A DNA stretch of 64,000 nt from Thiothrix fructosivorans (lineage in GTDB: Bacteria > Pseudomonadota > Gammaproteobacteria > Thiotrichales > Thiotrichaceae): NCBI RefSeq assembly GCF_017349355.1, contig NZ_JAFMPM010000006.1, positions 1,488,001 to 1,552,000 on the forward strand, read 5' to 3'. The notes beneath the pieces were generated by a model. It was not told where the DNA came from, searched no databases, and saw nothing but the letters and a program-made list of their open reading frames with translations. The position numbers and the translations under genes were made by a program. Position 1 is the stretch's first letter. Every line of letters starts with the position of its first letter. Below are positions 43,730 to 54,010 of this stretch, piece after piece.

Positions 43730-44419
43730 TTAAACGTTGCCGAACACTTCGCGCTGCAAACCGTTCAATTGCACCAGCCGTGCGTTCAAATTCAGCTCAA
43801 TACCACGCCACAGGGAGGCTTGCCCTTCGCGGGTTTCCAGATGCGGCATAATAGCTTCTTCCACAATGTGGGAATGGTGGATGTCTAGTTCAATATGCCC
43901 GACAAACAATTCCAGTGCATCTTCGGTAATCCCCGGCACAGTACGCAAGCCCGTGAGCAACATGCGGTAATAGGGTGGAATCGGCCATTCGCCTGCAATG
44001 CCTGCCACACCAACGGCGGCGAGCCAATCCGTGCCTTGGGTCACGCGCATCATGGTGTCGATGTAGCCTTGCTGTTCGGGCGTAATCGGCGCATTTGCCA
44101 TTTCTGCTTCACTGAAATCCAGCGCCCGTAGCAGTTTGCGATACACCTCCATGTGCGAATTTGCGGGATTACCGTTGCCGTATTCGTCGTACAAAATATC
44201 GGCTAATACTGCTTGAATACGTTCGTCTGGCGTGACTCCCAGCGCATTGGCTTGGTACAAACGCGTGCGCAAAATGTGCGGGTAATACAGCAGCGCAAAG
44301 GTACGCGCTTGGGCAAACGTCAGTGGCTGCGTCGAAAATTGTTGCAGGAATGGATGGCGCAAGAAAGGGTGATTATTCACGCGTTCTTTGAGTTCTTGCA
44401 GGAAAGCAGGTGCATTCAT
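43730..44419 (-). CDS. Haem-oxygenase-like diiron (iron-containing redox) protein
   Basis: A 229-residue all-helical protein of the TenA/PqqC/haem-oxygenase-like fold. Candidate metal ligands are in DILYDEYGNGNPANSHMEVY and in HIELDIHHSHIVEEAIMPH, the E...H and D/H-x-x-H pattern of haem-oxygenase-like diiron oxidases. Members cut or oxidise amino acids or fatty acids, but the substrate cannot be predicted here. It is convergent with the DUF2235 gene and shares its terminator region. Confidence 0.7.
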   Translation of the reverse strand: MNAPAFLQELKERVNNHPFLRHPFLQQFSTQPLTFAQARTFALLYYPHILRTRLYQANALGVTPDERIQAVLADILYDEYGNGNPANSHMEVYRKLLRALDFSEAEMANAPITPEQQGYIDTMMRVTQGTDWLAAVGVAGIAGEWPIPPYYRMLLTGLRTVPGITEDALELFVGHIELDIHHSHIVEEAIMPHLETREGQASLWRGIELNLNARLVQLNGLQREVFGNV

Positions 44420-44628
44420 GTGGTGTCATCTCCAAAAGTGTCATGGTGGCAATATATCAGGGATGTTGAGCTGGCTCGAATTATCCATAAGTTTTTGCTG
44501 ATATGCTTGGTATCTCGCGCTGAAAAATAGACTTAATCCCTGTCTGCTTGATGTGTGTCATCTTAACGGAATAAAAGCTCATCAATAATATGCCTAACTA
44601 ATGCCCTATAAGATGAGGATGTGTTTTT

Positions 44629-45456
44629 ATGCAGCAGTTCCGTACACTCTTTCACCCAACTGATCTCTCTGCCGCCAGTGAAGTGGCGTTCTTGCACGCG
44701 TTGAAATTAGCCGTGATGAACAAAAGCAGTTTGACGCTCTTGCATGTGGCGGGTAAACACGAACATGTACACAGCAACCACTTTCCTAGTGTGCGTGCAA
44801 CCTTGGAGGGCTGGGGAGAGATTCCGTCACACAGTGATAAAGCGGCTGTTTTTGCCTTGGGCGTGACAATCCACAAGGTGGTATCCAAACCGGAAGACCC
44901 AGTACGCGCCTGCCAACGCTATTTGGAATCACACAGCATTGATTTGGTGATTTTGGCGGTGCATCAACACAACAGCCGGATGGGTTGGTTATATGCTTCT
45001 ATCGGGCAACCTATTGTGCGGAATACTGGCGAAACCGCGCTCATGTTGCCCCACGGGGTCAGCGGTTTTGTGGATCGTCAGGCGGGGAGCTTGTCGCTCA
45101 GGAATATCCTGATTCCGATTAGCACACAGCCGAATCCGCAACGGGTGGTGGATACTGTGCAGGCATTGTTGGCGACATTGCAGTTGACGGAAGGGCGGGT
45201 CATTTTGTTATACGTTGGGCAAGCCAGCGATGCGCCGCGTGTCTCTTTGCCTGCGGAGAGTGGGTGGGTGTGGGAACAGCAAGTTGCTTCTGGTGATGTG
45301 GTGGATACCATTCTGCAAGTCGCTACGGATTCGAGCTGTGACCTCGTGGCAATGGCAACAGAAGGGCGGCACGGTTTCTTTGATGCGTTGCGGGGTAGCA
45401 CGACGGAACAGGTGTTGCGTCGTTTGAATTGTCCGTTGTTGGCTGTGCCTGCGTAA
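44629..45456 (+). CDS. Tandem universal stress protein (UspA)
   Basis: A 275-residue protein with two UspA domains. Domain 1 starts FRTLFHPTDLSAASEVAFLHAL and domain 2 starts LRNILIPISTQPNPQRVVDTV. The second ends with the nucleotide-loop-like MATEGRHGFFDALRGSTTEQVLRRLNCPLLAVP (G-x-x-G-x9-G-S/T region). Such proteins respond to starvation and membrane stress. The 209 bases upstream hold its promoter region; no other gene is seen there. Confidence 0.88.
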   Translation: MQQFRTLFHPTDLSAASEVAFLHALKLAVMNKSSLTLLHVAGKHEHVHSNHFPSVRATLEGWGEIPSHSDKAAVFALGVTIHKVVSKPEDPVRACQRYLESHSIDLVILAVHQHNSRMGWLYASIGQPIVRNTGETALMLPHGVSGFVDRQAGSLSLRNILIPISTQPNPQRVVDTVQALLATLQLTEGRVILLYVGQASDAPRVSLPAESGWVWEQQVASGDVVDTILQVATDSSCDLVAMATEGRHGFFDALRGSTTEQVLRRLNCPLLAVPA

Positions 45457-45519
45457 AGCTGGTATTTTTGTGGTGTAATCCTTACAAAGCTTGGATGGAA
45501 GATTAGATGGGAATTCCCT

Positions 45520-45561
45520 CGCTCCCCAAATCAGCGCATTTTTGTTGACAAATGGGGAGCG
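45520..45561. promoter_or_regulatory. 9-bp perfect inverted repeat between usp and the broken OMP gene
   Basis: CGCTCCCCA and TGGGGAGCG flank 24 bases. No T run follows on either strand, so it may be a bidirectional terminator-like structure or a protein site. Confidence 0.3.
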
Positions 45562-46035
45562 GGTAAGAAAAATATGACTGTTTTACAGTGCTATGATCTA
45601 TCGGGATTTGACAAATTTAAAATCCATAAGAAATACCTATTGATGCAACAGGCCAATATTTTATTGAATCTATATCATTACGTATATTGTCAATTTCTTT
45701 ATTAATGTCAGTTTGTGAGACTAAGTTCTGTGGCGATACTTGCAGACTAACTTTTGGACTTCCTTGGTATAAAATACCTAGCTCTGAGGTGAGGCTAAGT
45801 CCTTTGTTACTTGCAATCGGTTGACGATAGCCAATGCCAATATAGGGACTTGCACCATCGAAACTGATAGTTGAGTCAACTTTACCGGTATTGACTATGG
45901 TATCGCCAATATTGACACTTTTGTTACTGGTTGCAGTCGCTGACAAATCTAGTTTGTTATTGTTAACCATCATGCCACCACTAACAAAAAAGCTATTGTT
46001 TACGGGATGCCAGTCCGCCAATACACTGATTGTTT

Positions 46036-47675
46036 GTAATTGATCACATCCCCACCCCTTGCGGTAAAGCGGGCAGGGCAAAGCCAGCGCGGGCAGCGGT
46101 AATAACACTGGCAAGATAAGCCAAGGCAGACTGTCCACGTTTGCGGCAAGTACCGATGATGCTGGCCAGCATGGCAAACGCACGGCTCCCCGTAGCACTC
46201 TTTGTGCCATGGTTGGTTTTGCGCAGGATCACCCAATGGCGCAACGCCCGCTCAGCCTCATTATTGGTCAAGGGAAGCCACGGGTGGTCAAGGATTCGGA
46301 AAATGGCATCCCAATCATTGATGAACTCTTTCGCCAGTGCCGCCGTCTTGTCATGGGCAGATACGGCATGGATCAAGCATAATGCCCTGAATTCCAGGAG
46401 TTTTGCCTGATGGCGTTGACGGATCACGTCGGTTTGCGTCCCCACCGTGCCGCCTGCTGCCCGCCAAGCGTAAATGTCGTCCTGTAATACCCTCAGCCAA
46501 GCGAGGGTGAAGTTGCCAAACGTCCGCCCGTCTTTGTCCAGTGATTCTGCCAGCCCACGGGCTTTGCGGATCAGGTGCGCCCAGCAACGCAAGCGTTTGG
46601 GGTGGTGGCGGTAAGCGGCATAGCCATCACTCATCAGCCAGCCCCCAAAGTGGGGGCTAATCACGTTGTCGAGCATTTCAATGGTGCGCTGCCCTACGTA
46701 GAAACAAACGCTGAGGGTGGTGACGAATGTCCATAGCCACAGGGCTTCGCCACGCTCTTTCCAAGAGGTTTCATCAATATACAGCACCCCGCCGTCAGCG
46801 GTGGCTTCTGCCAACAGCCCTTCCACCAAGGCATCTTCCAATGGAGAAGCACTCGCGGCTGCTTCCTCAAAACATTGCTGCAACACCCCGACACTTAGGG
46901 GAATGCCCAACACCTCCCGCAACAGTTCTTGTGTGCCACGCAGTGACAAGCGTGAGCGCAGCCGTAGGTGGACAATAAGTGCCGCCAGATTGCCCCCAAT
47001 CAGCCGCCACTCGCCCACATCAACCTCCGGGTATAACGGGTCGGGAGCTTGGCGATGCGGGATATGGCGGCTCACATGACCGCAGGTGCATACGCTATCG
47101 TGAAGGTGGTGGCGGGTGGTGATGACGGTCAGTCCGGGGTTCCCATCCGTGCCAAACTGGATGTCCACACTGTCATAGGCGGTATAAATACGGGAGACAG
47201 CCGCATCCAGGGACCTGCCACAGGCTTCACATCGGCTGGGGTAATGGTGTTCGTCTGCATTGATGGGCGGATGCCATACCCGACCATAACCCGGTGCGCC
47301 GGGTTGTTTACCCGCTTTGCGTTTGGCTGGTTGGGCTGGCTTTGTGCCCGCCACAGCTTCTGGTTCCGGGGTTGGCTTTCCTCTGGCTGCACCCACCCCT
47401 TCTGTTTCGGGCAAAGCCACCGTTTTGGGTGACGTTTCCCACGGGAAACCGCTGCTGGGTGGTTTGGAGGAGTTGTTGGAGTTTTGGTTGATCTGTTCCC
47501 GCGCTTCTTTCAGGTCATGCAACAACTTGGTCGACAGGTGCAGCAGTTCCTCCGGCGTGAGCTTGGCAAGGTACTGGCTGTTAAGCTGTTTGAGGCTGTG
47601 GTCTTTCAGTTGTTGGGTCATCGGGGGAGTGTCGCAAATTTAGTGCGTTTGGGTAAGGGGGGACTGTTCAGTTAC
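46036..47675 (-). mobile_element. IS66-family insertion sequence, copy 3
   Basis: The same 1640-bp element in inverse orientation. The 8-bp repeat GATTGTTT flanks it at 46028-46035 and 47676-47683. It interrupts an outer-membrane protein gene. Confidence 0.95.
46044..47621 (-). CDS. IS66-family transposase (copy 3)
   Basis: A 525-residue transposase identical in translation to copies 1 and 2, with all catalytic residues (Asp283, Asp332, Glu455) intact. It reads in the same direction as the gene it interrupts. Confidence 0.95.
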   Translation of the reverse strand: MTQQLKDHSLKQLNSQYLAKLTPEELLHLSTKLLHDLKEAREQINQNSNNSSKPPSSGFPWETSPKTVALPETEGVGAARGKPTPEPEAVAGTKPAQPAKRKAGKQPGAPGYGRVWHPPINADEHHYPSRCEACGRSLDAAVSRIYTAYDSVDIQFGTDGNPGLTVITTRHHLHDSVCTCGHVSRHIPHRQAPDPLYPEVDVGEWRLIGGNLAALIVHLRLRSRLSLRGTQELLREVLGIPLSVGVLQQCFEEAAASASPLEDALVEGLLAEATADGGVLYIDETSWKERGEALWLWTFVTTLSVCFYVGQRTIEMLDNVISPHFGGWLMSDGYAAYRHHPKRLRCWAHLIRKARGLAESLDKDGRTFGNFTLAWLRVLQDDIYAWRAAGGTVGTQTDVIRQRHQAKLLEFRALCLIHAVSAHDKTAALAKEFINDWDAIFRILDHPWLPLTNNEAERALRHWVILRKTNHGTKSATGSRAFAMLASIIGTCRKRGQSALAYLASVITAARAGFALPALPQGVGM

Positions 47676-47980
47676 GATTGTTTGCGCATTAAGATCAGCA
47701 CTATAATCAATATTGTCGATAGTTTTATCACTACCATAACTCGCTTCGTTTATTCCTACACGAAAGTCGATAGAGTTAACAGGTTTAATAGCCTCTACAC
47801 CTAATCCTAATGTACTGGTTTTTACACCAATAGCTATATCCGTTATAGCGGTTTCATCCGCCATAACGTTGGTGGTTAGTAACAATAAACTAATCATTGA
47901 TGCCATAACATTCGTCATAATAATATGTTCTCACTAATATTAAAAATATAAAAAAGAGAGCTGATCTAAATTAATGCTAA

Positions 47981-48529
47981 TTATTCTCCACGAACCAACC
48001 TAATATGAAAAAGTTCTTGTTCGTATGTCCAATCCTCGAATCCTGACTGAAATTCATTAAAATTACCATCAAAGTTAGCAAACCATATACCATCGCGTCC
48101 AAGAATTGAGTGACCTAAAGGAGATGAAGACCAATATTTGGAGGGGGGATTTGGAAATATAAATAAATTAATTGATGGTTCATAACATTGATATTCTATT
48201 ATGGAGTTTAACTCTGAAATATTAGGTATTCTCCAGTCTTTATAATCCATAAATCCACCATTATTATTCATTGTTTTTGCTTGCGCTAATGCTTTATTCC
48301 AATTATATTCATTGCCATCTCCATCACAATTGCTGGTGATGTCGTTCCATTGTTGACCCTCAGCACATCTTTTCCACATTAAACCAGTTTTATTATCTAT
48401 TGTTATTGCTCCTTCATTGCTAAAGCGATTGTTTGGTGTCGTTGCAGAAATGTTATTAATTTGACATATTTGAGCGTAACTGGCTTTAGATAATAATAAA
48501 AAAATCATTGCGCGAATTAATTTTGACAT
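47981..48529 (-). CDS. Exported DUF1566-domain protein
   Basis: A 182-residue protein with a signal peptide (AMIFLLLSKASYA). Almost the whole mature chain is one DUF1566 (Lcl C-terminal-like) domain: TIDNKTGLMWKRCAEGQ, YKDWRIPNISELNSI, SKYWSSSP and a final FHIRLVRGE. DUF1566 domains occur in exported surface proteins of many bacteria; their ligand is unknown. It follows the larger DUF1566 protein gene by 32 bases on the same strand and is AT-rich like it. Confidence 0.8.
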   Translation of the reverse strand: MSKLIRAMIFLLLSKASYAQICQINNISATTPNNRFSNEGAITIDNKTGLMWKRCAEGQQWNDITSNCDGDGNEYNWNKALAQAKTMNNNGGFMDYKDWRIPNISELNSIIEYQCYEPSINLFIFPNPPSKYWSSSPLGHSILGRDGIWFANFDGNFNEFQSGFEDWTYEQELFHIRLVRGE

Positions 48530-48561
48530 TGATTTTTACTCCGGTTTACTGATGAAATCTA

Positions 48562-50181
48562 TTATTGGTCACGAACTAATTGAACATGTAAAGAATATTC
48601 TTTGTTAATTATATATTGAACTCCATATACATAATTGCTTTTACTGGCATCTGTCGATGAAGACCAACTTCCTGCATACGCATTATTGAAGAAATCATCT
48701 TGAATATATTGATGATCATATGATATGGATTTTAATTCTTCCCTAGTTGGCATACGCCAATTATGAGCACCACACAAGCCTTCTGTGTTTACTGCTTGTA
48801 CATATCCATAGGTATCGCACTGAATTAAATTATTACAGTCACCACCGTTTCTTTTTCCTGAATAGCCACCATTGATGTTATCATTTGGTTCATACCACGA
48901 ATAAGTCCATAATAAATCATGTAATCCGCCATCATTAGTCTTTACCTCCCATATTAGACCAGTCACATTATCTTTGATACATGCCCATTCATTAGAATTA
49001 ATAGGTAGTGAATATCCGTTGCTACTGATCTTTGTAAAACTAAATCCTGCATGACCATCATAATCATTGTTAGTAACCTGATTAGCATCTCGACCATATT
49101 CAGCATCTTGCATTGGATAATCTGATTGTGGGCAAGTAAGTTGACGAAAACATGTAGTAATACCCGTGTCGTTAAGTTTACCAGTTGGTGTGGGCTGAAC
49201 AATTATATTATTGATGTTTTTAACTAATATGTTGACTGAGTCCTTTGCTACTGCACTTTTGTCATCTTTGACAGTTAATTCAAATGTTAATATTTCATCT
49301 TTAACGACATCAGGAGCCGTAAAAGTCGGTTTGGCAGAGGTTGTACTTGCCAAAGTAACAGTCGTACCTGCTGTTTGTTTCCATGCATAACTATCAATTG
49401 AGCCATCAGTATCTTTGCTGGCACTGCCATCCAAAGTTACAAGCGTTTGCTCATTGATATTTTGATCTGCACCTGCATTAGCTATAGGGGGTAAGTTCTG
49501 TGGTTTAGCAGTAACGGTTATGCTGACAGTCGCTGTTTTGGATTTCCCCTTTTTATTGTCTTGTACGGTAAAGGTAAAACTATCTGAGCCTACATAACCT
49601 AATTTTGGCGTATAAGTGACAATATTACCCGTTTTCCAGATGACTGTTCCGCCTTTTTTTGTTTTCTTGGTGGGTAGATACGTTAAAATATCTCCATCTA
49701 CATCACTGGCAGATAAAGTAATATCTGTAGCTGTATTTTGTATAACAGACGCTATACTATTTTGTGCTACTGGCGGGTCATTGACGGCGGTCACTACTAC
49801 GCTGATAGTTGCAGGAGTGGAATTCTGTGTGCCATCATTGACTTTGAACATAAAACCATCTGGAGAAGATGTTGTATTGAAATAATTAGCTGCTGGTAAA
49901 TAGGTTGCTTTGCCGCCTGCTAAGGTAACTGTTCCATATTGCGGTTGGCTGACAATAGCATACGTTAGTTTTTTCTTTTCTGGATCTGTGCCTTTGAGAA
50001 TGACAGACGTTTTGCTATCTTCCTTTGTCGTGATGAGTAACGCGGTCGCCGTTGGTATTTGGTTTGCAGAGACTTGAGAAATCCATCCTAATAATAATAG
50101 ACAGGTCAACCTACTCTTATAATATCTTAGCGTTTTGCGCCTAGCTGTTGGCGGCTCAATAGTGTTTCGTAAGACAAACAT
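48562..50181 (-). CDS. Exported multidomain protein: cadherin-like, PKD and DUF1566
   Basis: A 539-residue protein with a signal peptide near residues 25-40 (CLLLLGWISQVSA). Two tandem Ig/cadherin-like repeats follow (YAIVSQPQYGTVTL to TISVVVTAVNDPP; DITLSASDVDGD to TVSITVTA). A PKD-like domain comes next (PIANAGADQNINEQTLVTLDGSASKDTDG). The last 200 residues are DUF1566 (VTGLIWEVKTNDGGLHD, CGAHNWRMPTREEL, YSLHVQLVRDQ). The domain order fits a surface adhesin or binding protein. EVKTNDGGLHD is nearly the same as in the repeat lipoprotein at 31932. Confidence 0.82.
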   Translation of the reverse strand: MFVLRNTIEPPTARRKTLRYYKSRLTCLLLLGWISQVSANQIPTATALLITTKEDSKTSVILKGTDPEKKKLTYAIVSQPQYGTVTLAGGKATYLPAANYFNTTSSPDGFMFKVNDGTQNSTPATISVVVTAVNDPPVAQNSIASVIQNTATDITLSASDVDGDILTYLPTKKTKKGGTVIWKTGNIVTYTPKLGYVGSDSFTFTVQDNKKGKSKTATVSITVTAKPQNLPPIANAGADQNINEQTLVTLDGSASKDTDGSIDSYAWKQTAGTTVTLASTTSAKPTFTAPDVVKDEILTFELTVKDDKSAVAKDSVNILVKNINNIIVQPTPTGKLNDTGITTCFRQLTCPQSDYPMQDAEYGRDANQVTNNDYDGHAGFSFTKISSNGYSLPINSNEWACIKDNVTGLIWEVKTNDGGLHDLLWTYSWYEPNDNINGGYSGKRNGGDCNNLIQCDTYGYVQAVNTEGLCGAHNWRMPTREELKSISYDHQYIQDDFFNNAYAGSWSSSTDASKSNYVYGVQYIINKEYSLHVQLVRDQ

Positions 50182-50342
50182 TGCATAGTCCCCATTCTAT
50201 TCAATAATGTCAGAATATTCTGATCAAATGCTAAAGTGAAAATGAATTTACACTGAAGGTAGCCGTAGTATCTATTTATAATTTAAATCTATCAATTATT
50301 AATTGGTTATATTTTTATGACTAAGGTAACTAATTTATAACT

Positions 50343-52121
50343 TTAGTTATAATTATCCATAAGTTTTTTAAGTTCTATTGGGCTGATTGGTTTATAGTTG
50401 ACTGGAATATTCGACTTTTCCAATTGCTCTATTAATAAAGGTGAGGTATTACCTGTTATCAGTAAAGCAGGAATGGTTTTCTTAAGGGCTTCTCTAAGTT
50501 GCTGGATGATTTCCATACCATTGACCCCAGCTCCTAGCTGATAGTCACTGATGATGAATGCAATGTCAGGATGCAGCGCAATAATGCTTGCTGGATCAGG
50601 TTCAAAAGCGGTTACAACAGTATATCCCCAAAGATGGAGTAGGGTATGCAATGACTCCAACACATCTCTATCGTCTTCGATCACCAACACTTTGCCACGA
50701 GGGGGCGAGGTGGATCTGTTTTGGGAAGGCATGATGATAGAATTTGTTTGCTGTACAGCCATAGGAACAGTGACCGAAAACACACAGCCTTTACCGGGTC
50801 GGGATTGCAGCCCAATGTCATGCTCCAATGCAGCGGCGATACGCTTGATAATGGAAAGCCCTAATCCGACCCCACGGCTGCGTTTGCGTTCCGGGTTATG
50901 CAATTGGTAGAACTCGCGGAAAATACTGTCCTGTTCTTGTAGTGGAATCCCCACACCGTTATCCCACACTTCGATGCGCAGGCGTTGCCCCTGCCGTCGC
51001 CCACCCAACAGAATGCGCCCCTGTTTCCCCATGTGTTTAATAGCGTTTTCCACCAGATTACGCAAAATGCGTTCCAATTGGGTCGGGTCAGATTCGACAT
51101 GCAAGCTGGTGTCAACATAGCGCAATGTTAAGCCAGCTTCAGCGGCAATCGGTTCATATTGCTGATAAAGGCGTTTAAACAACACATTCAGCGGGAAAGT
51201 TTGGTGTTGAATGGGCAACGTGCCTGCATCGATCCGTGAAATATCCAGCATGGCATTCAACAAACCGTTGAGTGCGGTGATCGATGCCTCCATATTGCCT
51301 AGGATACGTTGTTGTTCCGTAACATTGCCCTGTTCAATCAGCACTTCCAAACTCTGTTGGAAAAAATGCAAAGCCTGCAAGGGTTGGCGCAAATCGTGAC
51401 TGGCAGCCGCGAGAAAGCGCGTTTTATCGTGACTTATTTGTTCGACACGCTGTTTTTCTTCTGCCAATTGTTGTGCGAGCAAGGCTTTCTCTTCACGTTG
51501 TTCCAAGGTATCCATCAGAAAGGTATGAAGGTTTAAGGCAAAAGCGGTCGTCGCGATCATGTAAATCACAGAACCTGCACCAAACCAAATATAGAACATA
51601 CCGGGGTTAATGAAGCTACTGATGAGCGGTGGCATAAACGAACATAGCGTAAATGACAACAACGATGGCAAGTGAAAAATCGTTGCGAAGACACCGCCAG
51701 TAAACACACCACACAAAATAATACTGAACATAACGGCTAACTGTACGTGTGTGCTATCAGTATTGCCGACAAATAACACCCAGCCAGCCCCCCACATAAA
51801 GCCATAGAACGAGCAAACAATGGTCGACAGATAAGGCCACCAACGACGCGTGCGTGGGGTGCGGTGTTGCGCGTGTTGTGCAATAAACCCCAGCCAGAAT
51901 ACACCGACCACAAGTTGTAATAGCAACCAACCACTGATGTAGTGTGCTTGTGGAGCATCTTTGGGAAAAATGAGATAGACAAACAGGGCAATCAGCATCA
52001 CGCCGCTAGCACCAATAGCCGTGCTGATACTTTCATGACGGATGCGTTCATCTAATACGTCGGCCGCACTCAATTTGCGACGCGGATGCAGCAGCAAGCG
52101 TTTTAACCAAGTGGTTAGCAA
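50343..52121 (-). CDS. Hybrid sensor histidine kinase with six-helix membrane domain
   Basis: A 592-residue protein. About six membrane helices (residues 30-200) and a short coiled coil precede the HisKA site [22 protein letters not shown] with the phospho-His near 242. The HATPase domain has [18 protein letters not shown] and [12 protein letters not shown] receiver domain from about 475 has VIEDDRD and [24 protein letters not shown] is typical of hybrid kinases that pair with LuxR regulators. It overlaps the regulator gene upstream by seven bases. The signal is unknown. Confidence 0.88.
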   Translation of the reverse strand: MLTTWLKRLLLHPRRKLSAADVLDERIRHESISTAIGASGVMLIALFVYLIFPKDAPQAHYISGWLLLQLVVGVFWLGFIAQHAQHRTPRTRRWWPYLSTIVCSFYGFMWGAGWVLFVGNTDSTHVQLAVMFSIILCGVFTGGVFATIFHLPSLLSFTLCSFMPPLISSFINPGMFYIWFGAGSVIYMIATTAFALNLHTFLMDTLEQREEKALLAQQLAEEKQRVEQISHDKTRFLAAASHDLRQPLQALHFFQQSLEVLIEQGNVTEQQRILGNMEASITALNGLLNAMLDISRIDAGTLPIQHQTFPLNVLFKRLYQQYEPIAAEAGLTLRYVDTSLHVESDPTQLERILRNLVENAIKHMGKQGRILLGGRRQGQRLRIEVWDNGVGIPLQEQDSIFREFYQLHNPERKRSRGVGLGLSIIKRIAAALEHDIGLQSRPGKGCVFSVTVPMAVQQTNSIIMPSQNRSTSPPRGKVLVIEDDRDVLESLHTLLHLWGYTVVTAFEPDPASIIALHPDIAFIISDYQLGAGVNGMEIIQQLREALKKTIPALLITGNTSPLLIEQLEKSNIPVNYKPISPIELKKLMDNYN

Positions 52122-52735
52122 ATGATGCCCCGCATTTTGGCAACTTGTACCGCTTTAGTGCGATTTTTTACTTCTAGCTTTTTGCAGACGGCATACACAT
52201 GTTGTTTGATCGTACCTTCTTCCAAACTGAGGTCGCTTGCAATTTGTTTATTACTCCAGCCATTTGCCATGCCCGATAACACCTTCATCTGTTGTGCGGA
52301 TAAATGCGTTTCAGTGTTGAGCGTGCGCACGGAGCTAGGTTTTAAGTAGGCGGTTGGAATGTAAAAGCCAATATCTAGCAAGCGTTTTACCGCAATAATC
52401 ACTTCATCGGGTGAAGCACTTTTAGGAATAAAGCCTGCTACACCTGCTTCTAGTGCTTCCTGAATGTGCTGATGCGATTCTGATGCTGAAATAATCGCAA
52501 TGCGTAATGTTGGAAAGTCTTTCAGAAAGTCAGGTACATGACTAAGACCGTCTGTACCCGGTAGTGTACGATCCAATAGCATCAATGTGATAGCCGGGTG
52601 ACGCCGCAGACAGGTTCTAGCAGTTTCAATATGATCGGTCTGAAAAATCTCCCAAGCAGGGCAATGTTGTTTTAACGTGGTTTCCAGTCCCTTTGCATAC
52701 AAAGGGTGGTCATCTGTGATTAAGACACTCGTCAT
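52115..52735 (-). CDS. LuxR-family response regulator
   Basis: A 206-residue regulator. The receiver has [11 protein letters not shown] and the phospho-acceptor Asp in [12 protein letters not shown], and the LuxR HTH is [20 protein letters not shown] then [16 protein letters not shown]. The ATG at 52735 starts the receiver domain. It precedes the hybrid kinase gene and overlaps it by seven bases, so it is the likely output partner. Confidence 0.85.
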   Translation of the reverse strand: MTSVLITDDHPLYAKGLETTLKQHCPAWEIFQTDHIETARTCLRRHPAITLMLLDRTLPGTDGLSHVPDFLKDFPTLRIAIISASESHQHIQEALEAGVAGFIPKSASPDEVIIAVKRLLDIGFYIPTAYLKPSSVRTLNTETHLSAQQMKVLSGMANGWSNKQIASDLSLEEGTIKQHVYAVCKKLEVKNRTKAVQVAKMRGIIC

Positions 52736-52840
52736 AAAGCCCGCCCTGCGCACTGTTGAATTCAGTGTACAGTTTCTCGGAATTTGTCGGTAAATCCAAC
52801 TGTAAATTTTCAGTAACGCACATAATCTTGATACGTATCA

Positions 52841-53992
52841 CTAGCGCAAGCCCGCCAAATCAAACAACTGCCCATACTCCCGCATCGCATACCGATCGGT
52901 CATTCCCGCAATAAAATCGGCAATCGCCCGCGCCCGCCCCGCCTCACCATTCTCCGCCTCGTAACGTTTGGCGAAGGCTTGGTATTTTGGGGTGAGCAAG
53001 CGCGTATCCTGCATATAGGCTTCAAACAACGCTCGTACCACTTTCTGCGCCCGCCAGGTCATGCGGTACACTGTCGGGTGGAAGTACAGGTTTTCGCGCA
53101 AAAACGTTTTCAGCACATTTTTCTGCTGGCGCATGGTGTCGCTGTAACGCATCAGGGCAACAGGTTGTGCCCGCACCTCTGCCAGTGTTTGCACGCCGGA
53201 TGCACTAATGGCAGCGCGGCTGCTTTCGATCAAATCCACCACCATGCAACCAATCACGCGCCGCAAGGTTTCGCGAATCAGCCGTCGCCCTTGCAAATCG
53301 GGGTATTGCTGACGCACCGCTTGGTATTCCACCGCAAACACTGGCACGTCCTGCAACTGCTCCAGCGTGATCAATCCAGAGCGCAAACCGTCTTCAATGT
53401 CGTGATTGTTGTAAGCAATTTCATCGGCAAGGTTGGTGAGTTGCGCTTCCAAGGTTGGCTGCGTTTTATTGAGGAATCGTGTGCCAACATCGCCCAAGGC
53501 GGTTGCATGTTTCAACGCGCAATGTTTGAGGATGCCTTCGCGGGTTTCAAAGGTGAGATTGATGCCGGGGAAGTCGGCATAACTGTCTTCCAACACATCC
53601 ACCACACGTAGCGATTGCAGGTTGTGTTCAAAGCCGCCGGAGGCTTTCATGCAGGCATTGAGTTCATCCTGCCCCGCGTGTCCGAACGGCGTATGCCCCA
53701 AATCGTGCGAAAGCGCAATCGCTTCGGTGAGGTCTTCGTTTAAGCCCATGCTGCGGGCAACGGTGCGGGCAATTTGCGCCACTTCCAGCGAATGCGTCAG
53801 GCGGGTACGGTACAAATCGCCTTCGTGGTTGACGAACACCTGCGTCTTGTATTCCAAACGGCGGAAGGCTTTGGCATGAATCACGCGGTCACGGTCACGC
53901 TGAAACTCTGTCCGATACGTCGGCGCAGGTTCGGGGTAACGTCGCCCTATACTGTGGGCGGGGTCGGCTGCGTAAGGGGCAATGTTGTTCAT
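52841..53992 (-). CDS. dgt: dGTP triphosphohydrolase-like protein
   Basis: A 383-residue HD-domain enzyme that releases triphosphate from dGTP or related dNTPs. It begins with the family block RTEFQRDRDRVIHAKAFRRLEYKTQVF. Metal ligands are His67 (RLTHSLEVAQIAR), His96-Asp97 (ALSHDLGHTPFGHAG) and Asp in LADEIAYNNHDIEDG. It is the type-2 form, shorter than E. coli Dgt. It lies 18 bases after the OmpA-like gene on the same strand. Confidence 0.92.
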   Translation of the reverse strand: MNNIAPYAADPAHSIGRRYPEPAPTYRTEFQRDRDRVIHAKAFRRLEYKTQVFVNHEGDLYRTRLTHSLEVAQIARTVARSMGLNEDLTEAIALSHDLGHTPFGHAGQDELNACMKASGGFEHNLQSLRVVDVLEDSYADFPGINLTFETREGILKHCALKHATALGDVGTRFLNKTQPTLEAQLTNLADEIAYNNHDIEDGLRSGLITLEQLQDVPVFAVEYQAVRQQYPDLQGRRLIRETLRRVIGCMVVDLIESSRAAISASGVQTLAEVRAQPVALMRYSDTMRQQKNVLKTFLRENLYFHPTVYRMTWRAQKVVRALFEAYMQDTRLLTPKYQAFAKRYEAENGEAGRARAIADFIAGMTDRYAMREYGQLFDLAGLR

Positions 53993-54010
53993 GATGCCGT
54001 TTCCTTGTGC

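Larger units (their letters stand above)
45617..47918 (-). pseudogene. Outer-membrane beta-barrel protein gene split by IS66 copy 3
   Basis: The 5' part (47918 downward) encodes a signal peptide (ISLLLLTTNVMADE) and strands such as IDFRVGINEASYG and YSADLNAQTI. The 3' part encodes LADWHPVNNSFFVSGGMM, SPYIGIGYRQPI and ends PVASIGISYGF with the C-terminal Phe of outer-membrane barrels. Taking out the 1640-bp element and one 8-bp repeat restores a frame of exactly 218 codons across NAQTISVLADWH. The break is recent and probably abolishes function. Confidence 0.88.

Noticed and set aside
45617-46210. Frame starting inside IS66 and continuing into the barrel gene
   Set aside because: It reads through the IS end by chance. 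The true gene starts at 47918, and the frame is restored only by removing the IS.
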